Below are positions 11,591 through 20,640 of a DNA stretch of 64,000 nucleotides, one piece after another; within the stretch, counting starts at the first letter, position 1; each line of letters opens with the position of its first letter. The DNA comes from Arthonia radiata (lineage: Eukaryota > Ascomycota > Arthoniomycetes > Arthoniales > Arthoniaceae): assembly GCA_002989075.1 (NCBI GenBank), contig PSQN01000003.1, forward strand, positions 1,678,340 to 1,742,339, written 5' to 3'. Under the pieces are notes generated by a model. That model did not search any database, was not told where the DNA came from, and saw nothing but the letters and a program-made list of their open reading frames with translations. The position numbers and the translations under genes were made by a program.

Positions 11591-11759
11591 GAAGCTCTTT
11601 GCGGCGTGTAGGTGAAATATATGGGATCGATCTCGGGTATGCGACCATTTCGGGTATGCGTCGGGTACTAGCTTATGCTAGTACCCGACAAATGAGGAAT
11701 CCCGAAGCGGCTTAGCGTAGGGATTTATGTCCGATAGGACCGAGTGAGGAGGGTACGGG
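11591..11759 (-). repeat. Right terminal inverted repeat of the Fot1-like element
   Basis: Reverse complement of 9782-9950, again including the CGGGTA-rich palindrome. It ends GGGTACGGG immediately before TA. Confidence 0.92.
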
Positions 11760-11761
11760 TA

Positions 11762-12396
11762 CTCCCAACCTCGTCGCTAAATCAACGAAGATTGTTTGTG
11801 ACAAAGCGCGTTTCCTATTGTGGAAACCCATGGAGACCGGTGATGCCAAGTCTTCCAGTAGAAACATTCATGATCCAGTTGCATATCATGCTCCGTACGA
11901 CTTACTGTCACGAAGAATGATACTGGACCAGATGAGTGCTTGGCACGGCGCTGATCAGGAGGCAATGCTAGAGGCAGTGCTGCGGCACAACAAAACAACA
12001 GCCTATTAGCGCCTCATTCATCACGTCAACAGCAGGGACATCGCGGCTCATGGGTCTTTCTCAAGCCCGCGCGAAGCTGCTATCGTTGGTCCTCAGCCGC
12101 GCCCTGGATACCCCCGCGCCGTCCATATGATCGCCAGCATATCGGCAAACGTATTCGTCGAGTGCCTGTGAGCGCACGCTAATAGCCCGCTGTGCAGTGT
12201 TGCTGTAGAGGCAGTGCTCAGGAAGTTTCAGTCTATAGTAGATCGGTAAGTGCAGTAGCAGCAGCAGTAAATAAAAGCAACCGTGTCCGCAATCCTGCAC
12301 GACCACATGTACCAGTACCAGAAGTATCTAAAACCCCTGAGACCAAGTGAACAACGACTCTGTAAATTAGATACATAGCGTCACTTCTAGATCTCC
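11762..12396. other. Intergenic DNA, putative promoter region of the LURP-one-like gene
   Basis: No protein-coding frame is convincing. A CAG-rich stretch lies near 12255. The start context before 12397 is ctccATGG. Confidence 0.4.
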
Positions 12397-13146
12397 ATGG
12401 ACGCCAAGTCGCCCAACCTCACCACCTCGACCACTCCGAGCCTCGCCTCCGACTCCAAATCGTCCACCCCCAACCCACCAGTGCCTTACGCATCCGCCTC
12501 CAACCCCAAACTCTCAAACTCCGACACCAATGCCGTAGCAGTCTACAAACTCCTCAGCACCGGCACCGCCTCCAAACGCGGCGACTTCACCGTCTTCGAC
12601 GCCGCGGGCACGCCCATCTACACTGCAGCCCACTCCGACTGGAGCTGCAAGCGTACGCTCACCACTGCTTCGGGCGCCGCGCCCAGCGGCCTGGCAACCG
12701 CCGACAAGCAGGCCAAGAGCAAAGATCCCACAGGCACCCAGCTCTACACTTCACACGTCAAATGGACGCGTATGAGAATTGAGATCGACGGGCCTGATGG
12801 CTCGAAAGCCACACTCAAGTGCAGCTGGCGGGGCAAGCCGAAGTATGAGTTGTTGCTCAAGGAAGCTGGGGGGAGAGAGATGAAGGGGAAAGTGGTCGGC
12901 GATGGCGAGACGTATGAGGTCCGCCTGGATGATGATAGTGTGAAGGACAAGAAGGAAGGGGACGAGGGTCAGGGAAGGGTGGTCGCGGAGGCGGTGCGGA
13001 ACTCGACGTTGAAAGTCCGGTGGGATGTCAGGGTTTTTGGGGGTTGGAATGGTGTGCTAGCGTGCGCGATGGTCATGGGAATTGATGATTACAAGGTATG
13101 TGGGAACGGGCAGGGGGCGGTCATAGTTGGTGGCGGTGGCGCGTGA
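12397..13146 (+). CDS. LURP-one-related / tubby C-terminal-like domain protein
   Basis: The 249-codon frame begins with about 45 Ser/Thr/Pro-rich residues and then shows a LOR/tubby-like fold. The visible blocks are AVAVYKLLSTGTASKRGDFTVFD, PIYTAAHSDWSCKRTL, DPTGTQLYTSHVKWTRMRI and KCSWRGKPKYELLL, with a final hydrophobic strand WNGVLACAMVMGIDDYK. Known members are 12-stranded barrels, some membrane-associated; cellular roles in fungi are poorly defined. The last 16 residues (after DDYK) are glycine-rich and do not fit the fold. A gtatgt donor sits exactly there (13096), and an acceptor at 13187-13188 would replace them with ADDSQR and a stop at about 13209. The true end is therefore probably spliced. 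No paralog is in the window. Confidence 0.7.
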   Translation: MDAKSPNLTTSTTPSLASDSKSSTPNPPVPYASASNPKLSNSDTNAVAVYKLLSTGTASKRGDFTVFDAAGTPIYTAAHSDWSCKRTLTTASGAAPSGLATADKQAKSKDPTGTQLYTSHVKWTRMRIEIDGPDGSKATLKCSWRGKPKYELLLKEAGGREMKGKVVGDGETYEVRLDDDSVKDKKEGDEGQGRVVAEAVRNSTLKVRWDVRVFGGWNGVLACAMVMGIDDYKVCGNGQGAVIVGGGGA

Positions 13147-13334
13147 ATGGGGGACTGGGGTGGGGGTAGCGTTGACATCGGTTGTGAGGCCGACGACTCT
13201 CAAAGATGATGGTATAGACTTTGAAGTCGCCTTGTCGCTAAAGTAGCGACAAACTGATGTGCGGCACAACTAGAGACCAACATCTCCTCCTCACTCGTCA
13301 TGCCGCATGCGCCTTGGCCTCGCAGAAGTATGTC

Positions 13335-14689
13335 TCATTGGACTGGACAGTCAACGTCGTTCTCACACCAGCTTTCATGTAAGGTGACTGCGGAGCAATT
13401 CAGCACCCCTTCCAGACTCTTGAAGCTGAGCTTCATTTGCCGACTTACTCTGTTCAATATACCAAGTCTTGCCACCATCTGAGGTCTCCGGCGTAGTAGA
13501 GGTTGCGTTCCGCGAGGTAATGAATGTATCAAAAGCTTGAACTTTCCGGTTCAACCCAATCTTCACGCCTCTATACGAATGCTCTGGTATCAAGCCTGCA
13601 GCTCCGCAAAGACACTCTGTCTTAAGCCACACTTGCCAAGGAGGACTGAAGTGATCTGCATCGTTCAGTAAGCGACAAGCGACAAGAGAGACCGCAAAAC
13701 TTGCCGAAAGTTTTCGCGCTGTTGCCAATGCCGCTGAAAGGCGAGGAGCTTCTACCGCCGTACCCTCGTATCTGGAACTCGGGAACCATGTCAATCTTCC
13801 CATCTGAAAAAGCTTTAGTCAAGGGACGCTGGCATGTGGCTTGGTTACATGACATACTGGTCACCATCGGGACCTCGGCGTAGTACTCGACTGCTGGTCG
13901 ATCAGCACATAAAACCCATGAATGCAACTAGTACCAGCCACATACACGTCATCGAAAAACTCGCATTGTCCGTCGACGAGACAATACTTGCGGGATGATC
14001 GTACATGAAGTAGCTGCCGGACTTCGATGTCCCATTATCGTAGAAGCTGGGGAAAGCACACCATTCATTTGAGGATTGGTTGCATCTATCACGAATTCAG
14101 CTTGGTAGAGCATACTGTGACCTAAGTAAAACGCTTGAGAGCTGAAGAAGTACCGAAGCATCGCTCGTATCTCAACTGGCCGGCGTTACAGGCAGCAAAC
14201 TGGTCTTCCAGTCAAGTTCTTCTCCCAACCCTATACCAATCAGGGGCGAGTGTGGTCAAAAAGCATACATACACATTCTGCGAACTCGCCACAATCGGAA
14301 CCTGCGCAAACGGAACAAACGCTTTGACGTCAGCGACATCGCTGATATCCTGCTCGATGTTGTAATCAGCTAGACGTCAAACCGAAGGCAAAAAGCCAAC
14401 TCCATCCTGAGACTCTTACCGTATTTTCCAACGACGGATCCAGGACCACAAGACCCTCTGGAATAGCCGGCACCCTTGGTACGGATATATTGAGATCCAT
14501 GTATCTAATTGTGACGTTGAGGTCCTTATGTCCGATTGCCCACCAAGATGACCCCATCGATTTGTGACCCGGAGGAAAGGGGATGGAGCAGCCTTTGCGG
14601 CTGCCGAAGTCGCAGAATTCGTCGGCTAGGCAGAGAATGCTGCAGCTGGCGAGTAGCAGGTAAGTAGATACCAACCAGTATGTGTTCAT
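13335..14689 (-). CDS. Secreted cysteine-containing protein, paralog A (candidate effector-like)
   Basis: Six exons on the minus strand: 14689-14420, 14349-14273, 14085-13946, 13803-13693, 13655-13449 and 13387-13335, giving 285 residues. A signal peptide (MNTYWLVSTYLLLASCSILC) is followed by the likely cleavage LA/DEFC. The mature protein has CSIPFPPG, SWWAIGHKDLNVTI, FAQVPIVAS, EWCAFPSFYDNGTS, PWQVWLKTECLCG, TSDGGKTWYIE and SWCENDVDC. The family is not one I can name. Paralog B, 645 bp away on the same strand, has the same first-exon length (270 nt), the same penultimate exon length (207 nt) and the same intron phases, which supports both models. Intron 4 is only 37 bp (13692-13656). An alternative donor at 13755 would give 264 residues and the same eight mature cysteines as B, so that exon end is uncertain. 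A TATA-like GCTAAAAG lies about 120 bp before the start. The gene is intact as modelled. Confidence 0.72.
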
Positions 14690-15333
14690 TATGATTTGAG
14701 TTGAGAATGATGAGCTAGAGCAAATAGGAGACTGTGGAATGCCTGACGGGTAGTGCAGTGTGCTGATCCAGTGGATGGAAAGCAACGTTGTACCTGCGAG
14801 CGTACAGGACTTTTAGCTCCAGGCTTGGACATGTAGTAGATGAGGCTTTTGCGCCTAAGGTTTCAGCCTTTTGGGGCTTCGGACAGGGGACGGTTCATAC
14901 GCGTTGAAGGCGTCGACTGTGCAGGCATCACTCACGTCGTTGGTTCAAATTTGAGGGGTCGTTATACTATTGCATTGCCAGAGAGGCATGTGTTGTAAGA
15001 TCTACCCGCAGTGCGACCCACACGGCATACGCCCTACACGAGATACTTGAAACATGCTGGACAAGGCAGACTTTGGTGTGAGCTACAAATCTTGCCGCTG
15101 CTTTATGCCTACGCTCCGCATGTTTCAAGAGCCTTGAATACTGCAGGTGGATGGCGCCTTTCCACGGCTTCGTCGAGACCGGTATATCTCAACGCTGTCA
15201 GTGTTTTCCAATTTACCAGTAACTATTGCTTAAAACACGAGCCGTCCCTTAGCCGCTGCACCGCAGGATGTCTTAAGGTCCCCAGAGCCGACTTAAGCGC
15301 TTGAGCACATGATTACTCAAGCACTGCGCCTGG
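14690..15333. other. Intergenic DNA between the two secreted-protein genes
   Basis: Contains the promoter side of paralog A and the 3' side of paralog B. A perfect 12-base inverted repeat, CTTGAAACATGC at 15046-15057 and GCATGTTTCAAG at 15118-15129, brackets 60 bases and could form a hairpin or be paired binding sites. No gene is supported. Confidence 0.5.
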
Positions 15334-16687
15334 CTACGTGTTGGTATCCCATCGAGCACACTGTTTGTCGTTCTGACACCAGCTGCCGTAAACAGTAACT
15401 GCGCGCATTCTTTAGCGTCAGACTTAGAAGCGTATTCAGTTTTTATCACTTACTCGTCTCAATTGTCCACGTCTGACCACCATCAGTTGTTTGCGGTGGA
15501 GAATTAATAGCGTCTTGCGTTGATATATACGTGGAAAAGTTTGGGACTTTGTGATCGAGCGTGATAGTCATGTTTGTGTATGTGTGCGATGGAATGTGGA
15601 CTCTGGCTCCACAAAGACACTCTGTCTTGAGCCAGACTTGCCATGGAGCTGGGAACTGGTCTGAGATGAGTCAGCTCCCGTTTGCTTCCCTCCGAAGGCG
15701 GCACTCAATGGAGGAAGGAGATGGGAACATACCAGGGCGGCGGGCGTTGGTCCCTAGCAAGCTCGAGGTAGCACCGTTCGCTTTCGTCTGAGCTGCTACT
15801 CCGAACCGATTGTTCCTCTCGTAATTGACTGGTTCACGATTAGCTCAAGTGAGCTGTGGAGACTAACGTGTGGACTACACACAATCGAGCAACAGAGTTG
15901 TATCGCCTGCAGGCGATATCTGTGACGCTGGGGGATATGAGGGAGCTGCCGATGCGATTAGCTTTCTTGCTGCTTGATGTTTCGCCAGAGGAGAGAGGCG
16001 CACCCGGTGGCTCTGAGTAAGTGTTTCCAGAAGACGAGGTCCCATTGTTATAGAAGCTTGGGAAAGCACACCATGCGTCAGGTGCTTGCCCGCAACTATC
16101 GTACCTGAGTCAGCAACCCGAGCGATGTACCGAGTCGAACCCACATCAAGTCTGGTCAAGAACTCGGAGGGCGCGCAGACCAATGAAACATAGCTGATAG
16201 CTCACAGCGCGCAAGAGTCATGAGGAAGATCATGAGCTAGCTGATGCATTTGGTGGAGCAAGAACACTTACATATCCCACGGACTTGCTACAATGGGGTA
16301 TTGGGCAAACGGAAGCCCTGGTTCACTGTCGTCATGGGGGGGGTTTTTGATATTCTGCAAACTCGGATTAGCTAGCGCGGAAGAAGTGCGTATGGCATAG
16401 AATCGACAAGCTCATACCGCGTTGTCCAGAGACGGGTTGAGAAGCATAGCACCTTGAGCCATAAGTGGTGCCGGGGGTGCTGTCATGCCCATTTTCATAC
16501 GGATAATAGTAGCATTGAGGCTCTTGTTTCCAATAGCCCACCACGATGTTCCGATTCCCCGTTTGCCTGGCGGGAAGGGAATAGAGCACCGCTTGTTCTT
16601 CGTGAACTGGCAGAAATCATCTGCCATACAAGGACCGGAGAAGTAGGCGACCGTCAAGAATGCAAAGGTAAGCCAATTGGCGTGCAT
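15334..16687 (-). CDS. Secreted cysteine-containing protein, paralog B (candidate effector-like)
   Basis: Seven exons on the minus strand: 16687-16418, 16354-16272, 16095-16004, 15945-15883, 15828-15733, 15660-15454 and 15398-15334, giving 291 residues. The signal peptide (MHANWLTFAFLTVAYFSGPC) is followed by MA/DDFC, the same junction as in paralog A. Shared blocks with A are CSIPFPPG, SWWAIGNKSLNATI, FAQYPIVAS, WCAFPSFYNNGTS, PWQVWLKTECLCG, TDGGQTWTIE and SWCQNDKQC. Eight cysteines remain after cleavage. Relative to A it has one more intron (16003-15946), splitting a Pro/Ser-rich segment. An upstream in-frame Met at 16780 is possible, but the start chosen here matches A and gives a clean signal peptide. 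A TATAAAAG box on the minus strand at about 16804-16796 lies some 110 bp before the start. No breaks are seen. Function unknown. Confidence 0.75.
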
Positions 16688-16795
16688 TTCAGAGTTTGCA
16701 GCAGAATGAGGTTGGAGGCAAACAGTCACGGTAAGGACAGTAATTAAGGTAAGGACAGACAATTGGACTGAAATCCACAAACCAACAGGAATCGG

Positions 16796-16804
16796 CTTTT
16801 ATAT
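16796..16804 (-). promoter_or_regulatory. TATA box of secreted paralog B
   Basis: ATATAAAAG on the minus strand about 110 bp upstream of the chosen ATG at 16687. Paralog A has the weaker GCTAAAAG at a similar distance. Inference from position and sequence only. Confidence 0.45.
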
Positions 16805-18498
16805 TGATTATTGTACGACGGTTTCAAGATAGAGATCCGGACTTGATACAGTCTTTGGTCCTGTAATTTCAGACGCAGAGTCTCGCCGCTACCTTCTTCG
16901 TGTCGGCATGGTCTCAGCGGTTACGCATTGTTCTGGCGGTTACGCATTGTTCTGGCGGTTACGCATTGTTCTGGCGTCGCGGTCACCTGTCCGACTGAAG
17001 CCGTACATGGCCGGGTCTGGTCGCCATGCAACTAAAGGGGGTTCGTTGGCCGGTCGCACGACTGACGAGGCAAACGTGCCTCGACAACTGTCGAAAGTCA
17101 GGAGAAAGGGAGCAAGAATATCATCTTGATCCGCCACTGTGAAACACTAGAAATGATCAACGAGGCAGAATGACTGTCTTGACCGGGCATTTCCCGCTGC
17201 TGCATAATGTCAGCAAGGCAGCAGGTTTGATGGAAAAGTAGTAGCAGTCGAGAGCGGCAAGAAGGATATTTAAAGCTTGCATGAGCTCATATCATGGCCT
17301 TCCTATACAAGACGTACGGCCCGTATTGTGGATGCTCTCGTCGATAAGAATCGGACACATTACCGCGCCATACCCGCTTCCGGATTAGCGGCCTAGCCCG
17401 AGACGTCGCCAGTGCAACTCTACGAATCCTCAGCCAATTTTGCTAAATCTACCGGGCAACATCGCTAAGGTCAGCTTTTTACGCTGATTCCAAAAATCGA
17501 TGATGCAACACTGTAGCGTTGATTTGGGAGGCGTGGTTGGCATTCTGTCGTTTTTGCGCTTGAACGCGCTAGTTGGCTTAGCTCTTAGTCTCACCGCCGA
17601 TCATAAAGCTTGGCACGATATTCAAAGGGGTCACTGAGGTTTCCGTCCGCAGTCATCACCATTGCTTCATACCCCAATGCACGATCCCCGTATTATTACA
17701 TAGTATCGTGCGACACGCTTTGGCACACCCTCCTTGTATCAGGCTCGACTGTTTCTAGACGTCGCCCGCGAAATTGCGCCGCGATGCATGCCTTCGCAAC
17801 CACTGCCTACGAATGTCCCCAAAATCAACAACAGCCATATACTGGGGGAATGTCGACAAGGCTATCGAGCAGGCGCCTTCAATGCGCAGCGTGCCGCTAC
17901 AAGCATGACTGACATTCTCAAATCTTTGATGCGGTTGTGTCACCACGAGCAACGAATATGGCCCTAGCCTCGGTAGGGCAGGGCCTCCTCGAGCCGTGTC
18001 CTCTGCAGGCAAAGAGATTCTTCGCTCTGACAAATTGCGAGTGGAAAGGGAGTTCATGATTGACCTTAGGGCGTCGAAGTCGCACGTAGACGGCGCAGAT
18101 CGCGACCGTACTTCAATAGGGGCATCTGAATGCTTGCATTGCCGCTTGTGCACATGCCGTGGGATGATATACCTAGTGCTCAAAGTTTCAGGCTGATACT
18201 CAAGGCAGCTTTTGCTTCGTATCACGCACATAGTAACCCGAAGCAGTGACGGCAGTTGTAGCTGTGAAGAAGGCCTCAGTGCCGGCGCCTGTAACATTGG
18301 CATATCATCGGCGAACAGTCTCTCAATTCAGGAGTCTTCATGCTCTTTTCGAGATCACGGGCGCTTGTACGATCACCAAAGCCTCTCTATAAAATATCAG
18401 GGCCGTTTTCCCCGTCTCGCCACTGAGTGTCAAGCTTGAAGCATACACTCGACCCTCGCTCACATTTGCCCCAGACAGCATCTTCTTGACTCGATACA
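16805..18498. other. Long intergenic stretch
   Basis: Apart from the 19-bp triplet repeat near 16919 I find no supported feature. A 182-codon frame on the minus strand (18303-17755) has no recognisable domain and no splice support, so it is not called. Confidence 0.4.
16919..16975 (+). repeat. Three tandem copies of a 19-bp unit
   Basis: GGTTACGCATTGTTCTGGC occurs three times without change at 16919-16937, 16938-16956 and 16957-16975. The identity suggests recent slippage or duplication. It lies upstream of paralog B, about 230 bp before its start codon. Confidence 0.93.
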
Positions 18499-19836
18499 AT
18501 GGCAGAAGAGACGCTTCGAGAAAAACTTCACGCGCTGCAACAGCAGCGTAATGGCGCAGCAGCTTGCATGGCCCTTACTGTATGCTTCGTAGCATTACAT
18601 TTCATAGCTGCTCTACTACGGAGGAACCAGCGTTCTATCCTGGACTGGAACCAAACCTTCATTTTGGCCTCACTCTGCAGTTTTGTCGCAATGACTGCTC
18701 TCGTAATAGGTATGTTCGAGGACGAATGAGAACGCTCGTGCTGATCACGCCAGCAACAGTGAATGCGGGCTCTTACATGGCCTTCTATACTGCTGACGAC
18801 CAGGCCTCGAAAGCCGAAGACTATGTTACGACATTGAAGACAACCTACGCTATCAGTGTTCTGTATCCAGTGGCATCCGTTCTACCCAAGTTGTCACTAT
18901 GTGTGCTTTACCTCCGAATATTCGGCGTCAGCGTCTGGGTCCGTCGCATCACGTACAGTATGATCATCTTCCTTGCCGCCAACACTGTAGCCTGGCTCGT
19001 GCCAAGCATTATTGTCTGCCGCCCGATCTCAGCCTTTTGGAGCCTGGACGGAGACGAAGGTACTTGTATCAACTATATCGTTCTTGGGACTTGGATCAGT
19101 CTACCAAGCCTCGTAACTGACATGGTTATGTTGATTCTTCCCATGCCTGTCCTGTGGAACACTCAGATGAGTGTCTCAAAGAAGCTGGGTCTAATCATCA
19201 CGTTCTCGACCGGTAGCATCGGTATTGTTGGAGCATGTCTCAGGCTGGGCTGGTACATCCGCCAGTACTATGTCGAGCAGCCTGGTGTGGAGCAAACAAC
19301 GAGTGAGTCATCTATTCCAGTTCTTCTTCGTCCAAATGCTAAACCCTTCACCAGGCTCTATCGCCGTCCACATGACTGCCACTCATATCGAGTGCGGCAT
19401 GTATCTCATGGCCGCTTGTATGCCGTCCTGCCGCGTCCTCTTCACCCGTCTCCACAAAGTTGTCACCAACAGCTTCAACTCATTCTTACAAGGACGGCGC
19501 ACATACCCCTCAGATGAAAATGGCAGTCCTCATGGCAACAAGGGTTCCGACGAAAGCTCACATAAAGGCTCAGACAAGATGCCCGTCGACAAGGTTTTTG
19601 TGAAACTCACCGGTCTGGGCAATCTCAGTACATTGGCACGAGAGGGCCAAAACATTGGCGTGACCAGAGCCGAGAGCGGATGGTGGGAAAAGTACAGGCC
19701 ATTTGATGATGAAGAAGCACGCGCTAAGTCTCCGAACGACATGGAAGGCTCAACACCCGTTTGTCATATCTGCCAATGTGTCAGGAGGCCTGCAAGCAAA
19801 CCTCTCCCGGCCACCCCACGCCCTATCATCGAATAG
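18499..19836 (+). CDS. Rhodopsin-domain integral membrane protein (SAT4-like)
   Basis: Three exons, 18499-18709, 18760-19302 and 19355-19836, give 411 residues; introns are 50 and 52 bp. The second exon could instead begin at 18754. The protein has about seven hydrophobic segments: one in exon 1 (ACMALTVCFVALHFIAALL), a second spanning the first junction, and the rest in exon 2 up to GLIITFSTGSIGIVGACLRLG and in exon 3. The fungal family signature CRPISAFWSLDGDEGTC lies in the loop between helices. The C-terminal 130 residues are hydrophilic, Ser/Gly/Asp-rich and presumably cytosolic. This family is greatly expanded in filamentous fungi; some relatives (Pth11-like) act in surface sensing, but they usually carry an N-terminal CFEM domain, which this one lacks. 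Specific function is not predictable. Confidence 0.82.
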
Positions 19837-20640
19837 CTGGTCCAATGTTACTACGAGCGAGAAGATTTTGATTGCTACACCACTGTCAACAGCGCGATGA
19901 AGCTTGCCACTGAAGTTTTATGAAGTCTCTGAGGGAATGCGGCAAAGGGATCAAGCGATTCATACGGTGCACAACGTAATGCTGTGGGCTGTTAATAATA
20001 TGAGAGGCTGCTTTGCTTCACGTTTCACACAGTGTTCCCCTTATCAGGCTGATTTTGTTGATGAACTGCTGAAATTGGCTGCGATCGGCCTCCAAGTCGG
20101 GGTAACTGCAGCAGCTATTTTTGCATCCGCACGTACGTATCTTGTGTCGGATCATAAGCGCTGTATACTTATATCGCAAGGCATCAAGTCTTCCCTATGG
20201 ACTGGGAGTGAAAGTGCCGCAAAGCTGAGCAGTATAGCCAAACAACATCTCACGTTCAGCGATGAGCAAGTGCGCTCACTCAGAAAACATTTACATCCAG
20301 TAAGCAGACTTCACGTTAACATCTTTCAGTGCAGCAGCACGAAGTCAGCAGAGCAGACAGTCACAGTCCTACATGCTTCAGATCAGCTGAAATACTCCAC
20401 GCCACCTGAGCGTCGCCCCTTCAGCCTTGACAAACGCCTATATCGACCTCCACGAGCCCTTCGTGCCTCGGACGAACAGGTCTGTACTCATAGATAAAAC
20501 GCGGACCCTACGATAGCAGCTGAGATAGCAAAACTTTTCTTACCAACGAGGACACGACCAAAATAATAGCAGCCTACTTTAGTCGATATCCTTATGTATC
20601 TCGTCTATATCTTCCGCGCCTCCAAAATGCCGCTTCTAAG
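19837..20640. other. Sequence 3' of the rhodopsin-domain gene
   Basis: An open frame covers 19904-20497 on the plus strand (197 codons) but begins with TTG and has no known domain. It is not called as a gene. Nothing else is seen. Confidence 0.35.

Larger units (their letters stand above)
9782..11759 (+). mobile_element. Fot1/pogo-type DNA transposon, inactivated
   Basis: This 1978-bp element has 169-bp terminal inverted repeats beginning CCCGTACCCTCC and is flanked by TA on both sides (9780-9781, 11760-11761). TA duplication is the rule for the Tc1/mariner/pogo superfamily. Inside is a degraded transposase. The helix-turn-helix start lies at 9893-10111. A first catalytic Asp sits in a NIDxAGF context near 10466. 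The block LLLDSFKGQATADF near 10795 holds the second. The block QLLDVLVF near 10900 holds the third, matching the pogo DDE domain. IWPLNANKVL near 11085 is the usual C-terminal motif. Several stop codons interrupt it, many of them TAG or TAA where CAG or CAA is expected, which fits RIP. The inverted repeats remain nearly identical, so insertion is fairly recent or the ends could still be used in trans. Confidence 0.9.

Noticed and set aside
17755-18303. 182-codon minus-strand frame upstream of the rhodopsin-domain gene
   Set aside because: No recognisable domain or splice support, and overlapping plus-strand frames of similar quality. Chance frame in balanced-composition DNA.
19904-20497. 197-codon plus-strand frame after the rhodopsin-domain gene
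   Set aside because: Begins with TTG, no ATG start, no known domain; the protein has no coherent hydrophobic or motif pattern.
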